The notes below the pieces were generated by a model. The model did no database searches. It was not told where the DNA came from and saw only the letters and a program-made list of their open reading frames with translations. DNA of 64,000 nucleotides from Symbiodinium natans (lineage: Eukaryota; Sar; Dinophyceae; Suessiales; Symbiodiniaceae). The DNA lies in assembly GCA_905221605.1 (NCBI GenBank), contig CAJNDS010000024.1, positions 62,001 through 126,000 of the forward strand, given 5' to 3'. Shown piece after piece: positions 46,364 to 57,924 of the stretch. Made by a program: the position numbers and the translations under genes. The number at the start of each line of letters is the position of its first letter. Position 1 is the stretch's first letter.

Positions 46364-47640
46364 GAGTAAAGAACAAGCGTCGAAGAACATGCTCTTGCCC
46401 GCGCTACTTGCAATAGGTTCCTTTCACAGGACAGTACGCTCAGTCTACCCGCTCGTACTCTCCCACAATCCTGCAGCTTCTACACGCGCTGCTGGAGGGT
46501 TCAGGCATGTTTGCAGCTGGGTGGGGAAGAAGAGCCTTGACTTGCAAGCACAGCTTGGACACTTCAAAGGCTGGTCGGGAGTCTTCTGGGGGGTCTCTCA
46601 CGGGGTCCTTGGTGGCTGAGCCCAGAAAGCCACAGATGAGATTGGAGATTGCCGGAAAGATGATGGGCATGATCAAGAGCAAAGTCAGAGGGGACTTCAG
46701 CTTCTTGTTTCAGCGCGCCCTTTGAGCCGAAGAGGCCAACTTAAGGCCAAAGTGATGCAAAAGAGTAGAGGGTAGATCGGGGATCGGAGATCTGATTGTT
46801 CTGAACTTGCCACTGCGCAACCGCTACAACTGGTTCCACTTGAGTACAGACTTTTCTCAGCCTTCCAAGAGGCCCATGACGGTCACGTGCGAGAGCGCAG
46901 GCTCCCTCATCGCCGTGATGAGAACATCATGGTCTGCAGGCGCAGATGAGCCTGTCAAGTATAGATGCGGGTTGTGTCGGGTTGGAGTGGACGACGGGTT
47001 TCTGCTCATCTGGTCAGCTCCATCTTTTTTCACATGGACCATGTTGAACAGGCATGGCTGCTGTCGAGCATATCGCCCAGACGGAGTGGCAAAGATTGAC
47101 AGGCAAGCTGCACACAGAACAAGTTCCATCTTGAGACATTGTTGCTGCCTTGCAAGGTTCAGCAGAGTAACATCAGGGTTGCTGGGATCATGGGCTTTTT
47201 CTGTCCGTAGATCTTGACTTGGCTCATTGTGGAAAGCCTTGTGCCAGGTTGGTGCAAATCATTCGCCGGGAAGCTGGCTTGCACTTGTCTGCCATATGTG
47301 ACATGTGCTGAGTGTGCACGTGGGAATTGCGCCCGTGCTGCGAACTAAGGAACGGCAAACACACAAAAGAGTGCTTGATTTCCTTGCAGAACACGGCTTC
47401 AAAGGCCAGGGACTGGTGTAAGTGTCCGTCTCTGTCTTTGTGTGTGTGTGTGTTGTCGCTGGACGTGGCTGCATGTCGCTGCGTGTTCGCCCGTGCAAGG
47501 TGTGAACGACTCGCGCCGTCCATCCCTAGGCCAGAAATGGCTTGCGAATGCTGCTGAGCATGGGTTGGCGGATGTTGGCAATTGCAGCCTGCTCCATTCA
47601 AACCCGGACATGAAGAAGACAATGATCGATTTTGACATGG
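46364..47640. other. Unassigned stretch
   Basis: Medium ORFs on both strands around 46800-47200 without motifs, and a short (TG)n run at 47439-47452. No gene supported. Confidence 0.4.
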
Positions 47641-47649
47641 GTTGTGCAG

Positions 47650-48197
47650 GCTGCCCTCGCTGGTTTCCACTACATGCGGCCGTCAGTCGATCCGATGCAG
47701 AGATGGCTCGGTCCCAAACGCCTCTTCTGCTTCTTCTGCTAACCTGGTGAGATCTCCGGCATCAGAGGTCAGGATGCTGCTGCACATGGGAGCCGACTCC
47801 TCCAGGCCTGTTGCCCAACGGGGCCCCACGTGTGGGGGAATCTCTGCTTCTGGCGCACGACGTGCACGAATGTGCACGAAGGAGGAACGGCAACGGGCTC
47901 ACAGCGGGCGAGCTGGCCTTGCGACTGCGCCCAAGAGACCTCGGAAACCACATGTGACTCTGGACCGACTGCCCTGCGGAGGTCAGACTAAGACGGGCCA
48001 CAGGTGCGCTTTCGATGTGCTTGCAGCATCGGCCCTGGTGCGAGACACTCATGTTGTACATGACGGCACAAGACGTAGAAGACTACTTGACATTGGCGGA
48101 TGAAGCAACTTCCCTGTTGGATCTAGGGTCTTGGTTGAGTGGTGGGAGGTTCTCGTTCATCAGTGATTCATCAGGCATCCTCCGAGCTTCTGATTAG
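47650..48197 (+). CDS. Ankyrin-repeat protein, 3' exons
   Basis: Exon 47650-47705 reads WFPLHAAVSRSDAEM, the start of an ankyrin repeat (TPLHxAA pattern). A phase-0 intron with a GC donor (47706-47767) joins it to VRMLLHMGADSSR at 47768, the second half of the same repeat. The next exon from 47886 reads NGNGLTAGELALRLR, the turn and first helix of a following repeat. A last exon about 48070-48197 (VEDYLTLADEATSLLDLGSW) ends at a TAG. At least two ankyrin repeats are seen; upstream exons are unknown. Ankyrin repeats bind proteins, so this is a likely scaffold or adaptor; the partner cannot be told. Confidence 0.7.
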
Positions 48198-49470
48198 TCC
48201 CTTACTAGACTAAACGAAGTAGACCCCCCCCTCCCCCGCCCCAAAAAAACAAACCAAAAAGAACACACACACACACACAAAGAATGGGCTGGGCTTGGGG
48301 AGCATTTTTTTCCCGCTTCTCTTCTCCTGTACTCCTGTTCCTCTCTTCCTCTTCTCCTATTGTCATATTCTTCTCTTCTCCTCTTGCCGGAACAAAACAG
48401 TTGAATCGTTGAAGCGGGGAGGAGAGTGCAGGCCAGGTCTAGCGGCAGATCGCCAGCAGCTCTCCAGTCGTGTGCAGCCAACAAGTGGGCTCACGTCGTT
48501 TTCGGTAAGAAAGGTAGTGAAGAACAAAGGAAGAATGGGAAAAGACCATGCTGTGATCAGATCTCTTTTCAAAGGGGAGTTTGCTTCCTAACAAGCTACT
48601 TGAAGGCAGACACCGTTCATTTTCCTTGCTTCCCACAGGCAGGCAAAACAAAGTTACAAGCAACCACTCTTCCGGTCCACATGCCCACGGGGTTGGCGAG
48701 GGGGCAAGCCCGCATACAGTCAGGGTGCTCGTGGTTGTAGGCACCGAAGGAAAATCTGCCACGTCATGCTGTCGAGTCCAGCAGCCAGAACATGCAGCAG
48801 TGTTGCCTTCGCGCCGCGTGATCTTCCGGTCGAGCTGGCCTTCGCCGTCGCCGTTCATGTCTCTGATCCACCTTTGACATGCATCAGCGACACAATGTCT
48901 CTAAGACGCATGACTTTTCCACGAATTTGGTGCATGGCAGCATCGAATTTGACCGGCCACAGGACAATGTGTAAAATCGCCCGACTCGCTGCAAACAAGA
49001 GCCCAGCTTCGGCAACTGAAAGCGTTTTAGCTGGTCAGGGAATGGCTGTGGATGAAGTTAAGCACGACCGGGCCGTGACCCTTCGTCTTCCACAGCTGGT
49101 CATACGTGCCCGATCACGGAGACCTGAATTTCCATGGCTCTTCAGCATGACGTGATTTCGGGCGGATGGGGGCGATGAGCAAATGGTCGGGCCATCATGT
49201 GCCGATCAAACTCCCGCTGAACGCAGAGCACCCATACAGAGCCAGCAAATGAAGCAACAAAGCATCAAGTCAACACATACAATGACATACAAGTAAGTGT
49301 GTGGCTTCTGTTGCACGTGTTGTAGTTGTGGTGGTGCACCATGGGGACTGAGGAGGAGGGGGGGGGGCATTTTGTACTCCAATATATCTACCTATATGGT
49401 CTCGGGCTCCGGGGCCCAAAACCTCCCCCCCCAGGGTATCCTCCCCCCCCCCCCCCAATGGTATGCCCCC
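48198..49470. other. Intergenic stretch with CA and CT-rich tracts
   Basis: Poly-C (48226-48240), (CA)n (48263-48278) and a ttctcttctcctgt-type pyrimidine tract (48300-48390). Overlapping ORFs on both strands at 48430-49150 have no motif. Confidence 0.45.
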
Positions 49471-49479
49471 CTCCCCCTC

Positions 49480-49930
49480 CACCTAAACCTTAAACCCTTA
49501 CCCCTAACCCCTCAACCACACCACAGGGGAAGGGGGCGCGGACCTTAAACCCCAAACCCGAACTCCCCCAACCACGCCCGAATTAAACCTTAAACCCTAA
49601 CCCCCCAACCACACCCACACCACGGCAAAGGGGGTATTAAACCTTAAACCCTGAAGCCCCAACCACACCCACACCACATGGGGGGCGCGGGGTTTTTAAA
49701 CCTTAAACCCTGAAGCCCCAACCCCACCCACACCACAGGGGGGGGTATGAAACCTTAAACCCTCACCCCCCAACCACACCCACACCAACACCACAGGAGG
49801 GGCCCGGGGTTATTAAACCTTAAACCCTGAACCCAAAACAAACCCACACCACAGGGGGGGCGCGGGGGTGGGCCCTAACCCTTAAACCTTAACCCCTCAC
49901 CCCCAACAACACCCTACATCGCAGGGGGAG
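49480..49930 (+). repeat. Tandem repeat with CCCTAAA-like core, about seven units
   Basis: Units of about 55-65 bases start with taaaccttaaaccct and continue ccccaaccacacccacaccac plus a G-run (gggggcgcgg). Starts near 49484, 49582, 49637, 49695, 49749, 49813 and 49876. The core resembles the complement of a TTTAGGG telomere repeat, mixed with a fixed spacer. Confidence 0.9.
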
Positions 49931-50191
49931 GGGGGGGTGGGGGTAGGGATACAAGGGAGGGGGGGGATACTGTGCCATGGGGGGGGGGGGGGGGGGTGGG
50001 CGTGGCAGCCCTGGACCATATATATATATATATACACATATATCTCTCTCTCTGCATATATATATACACATATATATGTATATATGTACATATATATATA
50101 CACATAAATAAATAAATATGTAAATATAAATAAATAAATATAAATAAAAATATATATATATATATATATGTATATGTATATATGTATATAT
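49928..50191. repeat. Poly-G run and long AT microsatellite
   Basis: Poly-G at 49979-49996 is followed by (ta)n, (tctc)n, tatgtacatata and taaataaata repeats up to the left terminal repeat of the AT-rich element. Confidence 0.95.
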
Positions 50192-50223
50192 GCTACCCCC
50201 CCCCCCAGCGACCTACCCTTTTT
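50192..50223 (+). repeat. Left terminal inverted repeat
   Basis: C-homopolymer followed by agcgacctacccttttt; pairs with 52259-52291 with one substitution and one C length difference over about 30 bases. Confidence 0.85.
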
Positions 50224-50532
50224 AGGCCTTTTTAGGCCTTTTTAACAAAAAATGACAAAGAAGGCCCAAAAGTCGCGTAGTTAATCACCGGGTAATGAAG
50301 GATAGTTACTGGGACACCCACCTCACAGACCCCGATAAGCCAGCATTGGAAGAATCTACATTTTGAATCTGAAGCGGACAATGCTGTTTTTAGATGTTTA
50401 GCTCAGTGTTTTTCTATGCAAATTGTGCGTTTCAAGGGCAATTAATGTTTTGTTGAGCAACTAATTTATTTATACAATTGTGTTTGTACAAGGCAAAGTA
50501 TTAATCAAATAGTGAAACATTTTTCTTGGTTC

Positions 50533-51184
50533 TATGCGAATTTAGCTACTAGAGTAATTATTAAGCAAAGAGCCCAATTTGACTCACGTGAATACTATTT
50601 AAAGGAGCATACTCAACCAAGATACGAAATAAACACCATTCTCAACCAAAAAATGGCAAAGTGTGCGTTTAAAGTGCAAATACTGTATTTATACAATTGT
50701 GTTTGTACTAGGCAAAGTATGCTCTCTGAAAAGTCCACTGAAATACCTTATGTTTACATATTCATGAATCGTTTTTATTTTTGAAATAATCATTTTATGC
50801 GAATTTAGCTACTAGAGTAATTATTAAGCAAATAGCCCAATTTGACTCAAGTGAATACCATTTAAAGGACCATACTCAACCAAAATACGAAAGAAGTACC
50901 CTATTCAACCAAAATATGGCAAAGTGTGGTTTAAACGGCAAATAGTGCTTTGTTGAGCAACTAATGCATTGAAACAGTTGTGTTTATACCAGGCAAAGTA
51001 TTATTGAAGTACTATCTGCAAAGTCAAATGAAACACCTTATGTTTACATATTCATGAAACATTTTTTTGAAGTATTCATTCTATGTGAATTTAACTACAA
51101 GAGGAATTCTTAAGCAAATAGCCCAATTTGACTCAAGTGAATACTGTTTAAAGGACCATACTCAACCAAATATGAAATAAACAC
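50533..51184 (+). repeat. Internal direct repeats of the AT-rich element, family A
   Basis: A block of about 105 bases starting tatgcgaatttagctacta and containing agcccaatttgactca occurs at 50533, 50796 and 51082, spaced 263 and 286 bases, with roughly 85-95 percent similarity by eye. Confidence 0.9.
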
Positions 51185-51185
51185 T

Positions 51186-51880
51186 TGCGGAAATGGAAAC
51201 GGTTCTACCTACATAACAATGAGACAAAGATTGCTGAAGTATTCACGAAAGACCACTTATATACTATGTCTGAAAAAGCACAATTTGCATGAGCAAGCTT
51301 AAAAATGCACAATAATGGAAATAGAAGCGGCTCTACCTACATAACGATGAAACAAAGATGTCTGAAGTATTCAATAAAGACCACATATATACTATGCTTG
51401 AAAAACGCAACTTGCACAATCAGGCTTAAAAAATGCACAAGAATCCTAGAAAAGTACTTAGTGAAGGCCATACACAAGCAAATTCACAAATACATAAAAA
51501 CATCCAAAAGCGCCAGGAGAATCTCTGGTAAAGTTTGGATTATAGGGTTTTTGGGTATTCCTGGACGAGTAGGAGTCACTTTTTAAGCAAACAATTCTAA
51601 GCAATAAATGCTTTTTCTCAAGACAAGTATTGCAAATGCTGCTTCTAGATAATTAATCGCATTTACCAGGCAAATATTATCCATGCGAATTGAGCTACCA
51701 GAGCACCAAGTAATGGCTGAATAAGGTCTACTACACTTGAGTACAACCAAAGGATGCACTAAACACTAGCGGCTCTGCTTACATAATAACGAAACAAGTA
51801 GTTCTGAAGCACTAGAAAGACCACTTGTATACTATTTCTGAAAAGCACAATTAGCATAAGCACACTTAAAAATGCGTAGT
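51186..51880 (+). repeat. Internal direct repeats of the AT-rich element, family B
   Basis: A block with cggctctacctacataac, gaaacaaag, gaagtattca and aaagaccac occurs near 51190, 51318 and (more diverged) 51763. Confidence 0.85.
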
Positions 51881-51905
51881 TGTTGCCTCGTGACCGTGAA
51901 GGTGA

Positions 51906-52150
51906 ACCAAAAAGCCAAAAAACCAAAAATACCAAAACCAAAAAAACCAAAAATACCAAAACCAAAAAAACCAAAAAAACCAAAACCAAAAAAACCAAAA
52001 ATACCAAAAAAACCAATTTTCCGGGACTCTTGGAGAAGCCTCATAGGGATTTCCTGAGAGTCCCGGAAAATTGTTTTTTTTGGTGTTTTTGGTTTTTTTG
52101 GTTTTGGTTTTTTTGGTTTTTTTGGTTTTGTTATTTTTGGTTTTTCTACT
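51906..52150. repeat. Large inverted repeat (hairpin) of (ccaaaaa)n arms
   Basis: Left arm 51906-52030 is ccaaaaataccaaaaccaaa-type repeats ending in aattttccgggactct. Right arm 52057-52150 is the complement, starting agagtcccggaaaatt and continuing as ggttttttt repeats. The 26-base loop is 52031-52056. The 16-base inner stem is perfect. Confidence 0.95.
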
Positions 52151-52258
52151 GTCCCGTGTATGCGATTTTAGTTGTATTTTAGTCTACGCCCTAGGAAATA
52201 CGCTATATTGCACACCGAGTTTTGCTTGCAGTGCAGCTGGGTGACTTGAGACAAGACG

Positions 52259-52291
52259 AAAAAGGGTAGGTCACTGGGGGGGGGGGGTACC
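52259..52291 (-). repeat. Right terminal inverted repeat
   Basis: aaaaagggtaggtcact followed by 12 G and tacc; the reverse complement matches the left end. Confidence 0.85.
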
Positions 52292-52350
52292 GTATATATA
52301 TATATATATATATATCATCATCATCATCGTCGTCGTCATCATCATCATAA
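52292..52350 (+). repeat. (TA)n then (ATC/GTC)n microsatellites
   Basis: (ta)n at 52293-52315 then tcatcatcatcgtcgtcgtc. The minus-strand poly-Asp reading is an artefact. Confidence 0.95.
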
Positions 52351-52479
52351 ATAGTAGCGATACGCAACTGGTAACAAACAATCGTCCTCTTGCCGGTCTT
52401 AGGCGCTGGAAGCTCACGAGTCGCGCATCGGCCGAGTCCGCGAGGGCATGTGCTCTGCCCCGGCCTGGGAAAGACGTGT

Positions 52480-52660
52480 TGTAAATACGTGTAAACTAGA
52501 CTTGAGGACTTGAGCTGTGGACTTGCCTCGTGCAGATATTCCTCCATTAGACTGGGCATGACAGGTTTCATGTTCAGTGAGAAAGAGGTGCAGATAGCCA
52601 ACAGTGCGGCACAGTGCACTTCTTGCTGCAGGTTGCTGATCTCGCCGCAGAGCGCTGAGA
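52480..52660 (-). CDS. Possible minus-strand exon, unknown
   Basis: The minus frame across 52520-52650 reads QQEVHCAALLAICTSFSLNM and MKPVMPSLMEEYLHEASPQ, which looks protein-like. It would be the only minus-strand gene in the window. No neighbour exon was found, so confidence is low. Confidence 0.25.
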
Positions 52661-52719
52661 AAGAACGGTGACAGCCCCAGAGAAAAGAACAAGCGACAGT
52701 GGACACGCTACTGATCAAC

Positions 52720-55700
52720 AGGAAAAAGTCCAGAAGACAGGAAACCCACGCAACATGTTCACTGATTCACTTGCCCCCACTCTATTCCGGAGGCTTGTCC
52801 TTGAGGTCGGCTTAGTACCAGCAATTCGCCGTCAAGACGGCATGCGAAGATGGCGGCTACAAGGGGCGGGTCAGACGGGTGCAGGTAATGGCAGCATGCG
52901 CAGTGGCCCGGGCTTTGCATTCGACATCGTGCTTTTCCGTGTTGTCGGTTCTTTAAAACGCGCCTCAGGTGCCAACGACTTGCTGCGGCCAGTTTTGCTT
53001 CGGCCGTCGACTGAGAATGGCTTGTGAACTTCTTCGGGCATTGAGTGTTCGCTTGCACAAGGACTGATCCTCACGGATCTGGACTTTCTGAATCTAAAGG
53101 AATGCTTCCTTTTCACGTATGAAGATAGTGCAAGATCAAGTGTTTTGAGCGTGAAGTTCAGGGATCTGGGAGTAACAAGATCGGTGAGGTGGGTAAGGAC
53201 GCATCTAGATTATCTCCATCCTTGTGGACAGACTCAGTACATTTGGCGACTACTGACAAATCACGATCATGACCCACTACAATATCATTCCCAAATCACC
53301 AAACCTTTTTTTCATTCCAATGGTTGCAGGCAATTCACAAAAATAGAGTAACATGGAGAGATGTTGCACACGTAGCATGTTCTCGAAGTCTTACACATCT
53401 TACGGGGTATGGGCACTCAACTGGATTGCATTAGAGTACAGTGTTACATCAATTCCCCCTTTGCCTTGTGATGCACATGGCAAGCTCGTCTTGGGTCGAG
53501 TGATCTAGCCAGCTTCTCACCTTTTACAACTTGCAACAAAACCGCTGCTGTGGGTGGGGATGCTACAACCATCTCTTGGTTTCGCGATAAAGGATGCTGG
53601 CACCCAAGCTTAGTCAAAGGCCTCATCCAATTCCATCTCACCTGGGACACTTACATGGGGTGAAGTTCCCCTGTTTTGCCATGCGATGTGCCAGATGCCC
53701 GAGGACGCCGCAAAGTGCAAAGGAGAGTATTGCGTATGTGCGCACACACACACGCTGCCTTTCGCCTGCTGAGAAATCATTCGTACCCAACTTGTCGACC
53801 AAGCTTGTCCCTGGCAATCTCCATCTAGATTCTTGTGCCTAGAGCTCTGTGTCAAGACAGTCGGAAAGAAGCTCAAAACACGTGCCTGCTTCATGAGAAT
53901 TCACACTGAGAAGCTTACCGACAATCGCCTGATTTGGTGGTAGCTTTTTAACTATGCACTGCCAGCAGGCCTTCGGTAAGAGCATGACCTCTCATGCTGC
54001 CTTGGAAAACTTTCAACCTTCTGGAAGCTGTGGAAGCCGCAAATGCGGTCCCCCATGGCTCTCCAAAGCACGATTTGCTGAGAGATGCTGTCAGTCCAGG
54101 GGCTGTTTTCACGCATCGCCAGCCATCCAGCAAAACAAAAAGGAGAGAGCATATGCTCTCTAGGGAAGGGGTCGCTCACGCTTTGCTCAGGGTCATGTAC
54201 AAAGCCTTGCATGACAACTGTGCGGTTTGCGAAACCTTCCGACACTGGTCCTTCCATCTTCAGCGCTGACCCAGTGCTTGCTGATGGGGCTCGACTGTTT
54301 GATTGAGGCATGTCAACGCGACCCCACAGAAAACAGAAAGTGAGGGTTGCCTTGATCGCTGCAAATTCAATTTTACCTTCTTACGAGGCTCATGAGGCTC
54401 ACAATTTCAGTTCTCCTGGTCTGATGGCAGAATCACGGTAGAGTAGCAATTGTCTTTTCATGTGAGCCTCGACTTCACTGTCCGTACAGCTCAGCTGCAG
54501 GCCCGTAGGCGCAGGCCATGGACACTGCCTAGCTGCAAGTGCATGAATTAATTTGTTCTCGAAGATGACGGCTCACTTTGCGGTGCTTGACTCAGCTCAG
54601 GTCTCTTTGCTGCTCCAGTAGAGATCACTCCAGTACAGAGTCAGACCCTCCGCTTCAGAAGTTCATTCAAGCCTGGCTTCGCCGAGGCAGCTTGTGCTTA
54701 GGGTGCCCCACGAGAAGATTTGCGGCTGGGGGCTGCGTGCTCTGGCTGAGCCACAAAAAAGGTGTTGTGTGTGGGAACGGTTGGAACCGTTCGTTTGAAG
54801 GCAACATGCAATGGGTGAATGCTCCGGGGTGAAGGGAACGGAGCCTCACGGCCTTGCCCGAAAGGCTTTGGGAGACGCCAGGGGGATAATACGAAGCGAA
54901 GTTGGACGAATAAGCAAATAATGAATGGAAGTTGCCACTGACAGTAGCTCAATTTCAAGACAAGAAGGCCTGCGTCCCCACACCTCGTGCTTGTACAAGG
55001 CTACAAATCGCAGCTCGCAATGCAGCAGACACTTGATGCATTGACCGCGAACGATTTGCGCAGTGGCCTTTTGACCAACTTTTGAAGGGGGCATCGCACT
55101 GGCGTCACGCATGGCACTACCATGCATCTTGCTGGTTGGCAATGCGCTTCTTGGTGCCGCTGCTACAATGGCTTGTGCTGGTACGATCTGTGCAGCGCAA
55201 AGCGCCCACGACCATGGAAGAGAAATGTACTTTCCAGCGGCTGGGCTCAGTAGCTCAATGCATCGGCTTGCTGTGCGGACCTGCACAACCTGAAGCCACG
55301 TGGTGTTGTGATATGTACCAAAAGTATCGCCAACGAGCATTTAGTTCCGTTCCTCCTGTTGAGAAAAGGCCGACAGCGGGAGAAAACAGCGTAGAACCTG
55401 ATGTCTCGAGCTTCTGCACGCCTGGCCAGTTCGCTCCACTCCGCTGCGCAAGCGGCCAGGCATGGGAGCCTGGGAGCATCTGGGTAAAGCAGACTTGGGG
55501 ACTTCGGGCAGATCAGTTCAGTTCAGTGCATGATGCATGCTTACGTCGCGGCAATGGGGTGGCGATTGCTTGTGCAAGTGGGCAAAACATGACTGGCCTC
55601 TTTGCTCCCTGCTCTGTGTCTGCCAGTTCGCACGCAGCGTCGCAGGAGCTGAGAGCTGAACTGTGGGTTCGGCAGGAAGTTGGCAGTTGTTCACGGAGTT

Positions 55701-57920
55701 CCAGCGGCAATTAGGTTGAGACATCCGTTTGCTCAGGGAACCTGTGAGATTTGTACCCGTCCGCATCGTTAGGTGCACGATGACACAGTGATGTGGCCGA
55801 AAGCCGTTGTTGACCCTCATGTCTTGCAGGAATCTGTAGACCGAGCCATAAATCGCAAAGCTAAGCCAGCCACAAACGCAAGCCGGTCTGCACCCCCCCC
55901 CTCCCGCCTGTATCTACAGTATCTTTTCAGGTGCAGCCGGTCAGGCTGTAGAAGACCACAACATGTTTTGTACAAGTGGGTCTTTGTGTCTGCAATCTCG
56001 ACACGCGGTTGCACGCAGGACCCGCCAGCTGGGCAAACGCCGGGCCTGGGCGTGCCTGGGATCGGATACCTTTGGCTTGCCATCAGCTTGCTAAGTAGTT
56101 CTGTGAGAGACCGTGCTTGCCATCAGCATGCGAAAAGCCTAAGCACGAGTCATAAGAGTAACAAGAGTCAGAATCAACGGAAGCAACCGGGCTCGCTGCT
56201 CAAATGTTTCGCCAGAACATGGTGGGAAGGTGCCTCCGTTGCAACAAACCGGCTCGCTACAAGGACTCTGTTCATGCAGCCTGACTCGGTGCCACAATTA
56301 TGTGAGGCCACTAATTCGCAGAATTCGTCAGGGCTACCGCTACCGAGTACTTCCGGAGTGCACGGGCCCGGGTCTTACTTCCACCAGCTTGCCGCCGCAT
56401 TGGCAGCTGACTCAGGGCCTTGCATGAAGCACGCTTGTCATAGTCAGCCTCATGTCGTTTATCAGGTACCTGGAAGCAGCACTTTCCAGGCCAGAGCACT
56501 GCGAAAATAAGTGGGACATGATGTGCGATGACGTGCGCAGAGGCATCCTCCATTGCTTGGGACCTCGGGCTACCCCGCAGCACCCTGCCCAGATACAGAC
56601 CACAGCTTTTCTCGACTGCTTGGTGTGTTCTGTGTCAGATGTCAGTGGAGTTCGCGCAAGCTGAGGGGGTCTCACCGGCTTCGTTCCCCTGGGGGCAGGC
56701 ACGTGTGGTGAAGGGCAGAGGGGAGGCCTCTTCCAGAAGTGTTCAGGTGCCAATGCCGCTGCTCCCTTCTCACTCTCACCTTCCTGCCATGAGCCTACTC
56801 GGGCCTCTTCGTGTGTCACGTAAGTGTCACGTAAGCGCATGCAATCACATCGCATGGCGTTGCATGGCATTGTGACTTGGAGCACGCGGAATTGCGAGCT
56901 CCGAGGCTGGTTTGCCACCAGAGGTCGAAAACCCAGAGATGCAATTGTTCGGACCAAGGGCTCGTCTCAGTTTCTTAGGACGTGCTGCGTAGAGGGGCAC
57001 GCCAGAAAGCAGAAAACTGAGTCTAGAGTTGAGAGTTTAGCCGAAGCTAGGTGACAGCCACCTTAGCCAGCCGCACTCCAGAACGAGGCCTTTCGACAGT
57101 TTTCTTGTGCTCACATGACAAACTTCGCGCTGGTGTGCTGCAGGAGCTGTCGGCAGTAGACTACCATCGCAGGGCGCTTGAGCACTGAGTGGTCCCAATG
57201 GCCCCAAAAACATCAAAAGGTTGTTGCTTTGCAAGGTCCACCGCTGCCCCTTGTGGCCCCTGCGCCTGCGCTACGTCGCCTGAGTTGGAGGGCTCAGGGG
57301 CTGTTGCCGCGCATATTGTTTGCATGGACTTGCAGTTCTTGCAGCTGGTAGGCCAAAGGCAACGGCACGAGCCACCGCCTCAGCCGAGCATCGGGTGCCA
57401 GACGCGCGCTCCCACAATCTGCGGCATTGAGGTTCCTGTGCGTCCTGAAGGTGGAAAAGGCATCTGATGTCGAAGAGATGTGCCGCCAGTCATTGTGGGG
57501 TCTCGTCAGCGCCGCTTCGAGGTGCCACTGCAGCCAGAGTGGAGCATTCCTGGCCTGTGTTAACGTGTTAATAGCAGACCGTCTCGATGCTTCTCAACGT
57601 AGAGCCTCAGCTTGTCGGCCTTCCTCCTGTCTTCCAGGCCAGAAGCCGAGAGAAAGCCTAGGCCACTTCCCAAGCTACCCGAAGCTTTTCCAAGCTTGAT
57701 GAGAGATGACTGTTTCACATTGTTTTTTTGCACGCTTTTGCATGCTTTTGCATGGTTGTACATGGTCTTGCAGTGTTTGACATGGTTTGATATGGTTTTC
57801 AGTCTTTGAAGGAGCGCGTTCAAGCTCTCACAGCTGGAGGACCTCTTAATCAGACCTCTCCCGGGGATTTTCTGAGCTTTGCAATTATCTCTCGCTCCAT
57901 GGTGTTCCCTTGGCTTTCTG
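52720..57920. other. Long stretch without a supported gene
   Basis: ORFs of 60-245 codons occur on both strands with no recognised motifs. The better exon-like readings are plus 56452-56570 (FIRYLEAALSRPEHCENKWD) and minus 54180-54270 (NRTVVMQGFVHDPEQSVSD). Some may be 5' exons of the Pumilio gene or of unrecognised genes. Confidence 0.35.
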
Positions 57921-57924
57921 TCAG

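Larger units (their letters stand above)
50192..52291. mobile_element. AT-rich 2.1-kb element with terminal inverted repeats, non-coding
   Basis: Left end 50192-50223 reads gcta, 11 C, agcgacctacccttttt; right end 52259-52291 is its reverse complement with 12 C, one C/T change (agtgacc) and ggta in place of gcta. The interior is strongly AT-rich, unlike the GC-rich host DNA. It has two internal repeat families and a large hairpin, but no ORF above about 93 codons and no transposase motif. Both ends abut (TA)n microsatellite, so target duplication cannot be scored exactly; TA-targeting is possible. It behaves like a non-autonomous DNA transposon (large MITE or foldback type). An inserted AT-rich organellar or viral fragment is the alternative, but would not explain the matched ends. 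Confidence 0.75.

Noticed and set aside
50224-52258. Mitochondrial or plastid gene fragments in the AT-rich block
   Set aside because: No cox, cob, psb or rRNA-like readings were seen, and matched terminal inverted repeats fit a mobile element better.
52203-52400. Poly-Asp stretch on the minus strand
   Set aside because: It is the ATC/GTC microsatellite read backwards.
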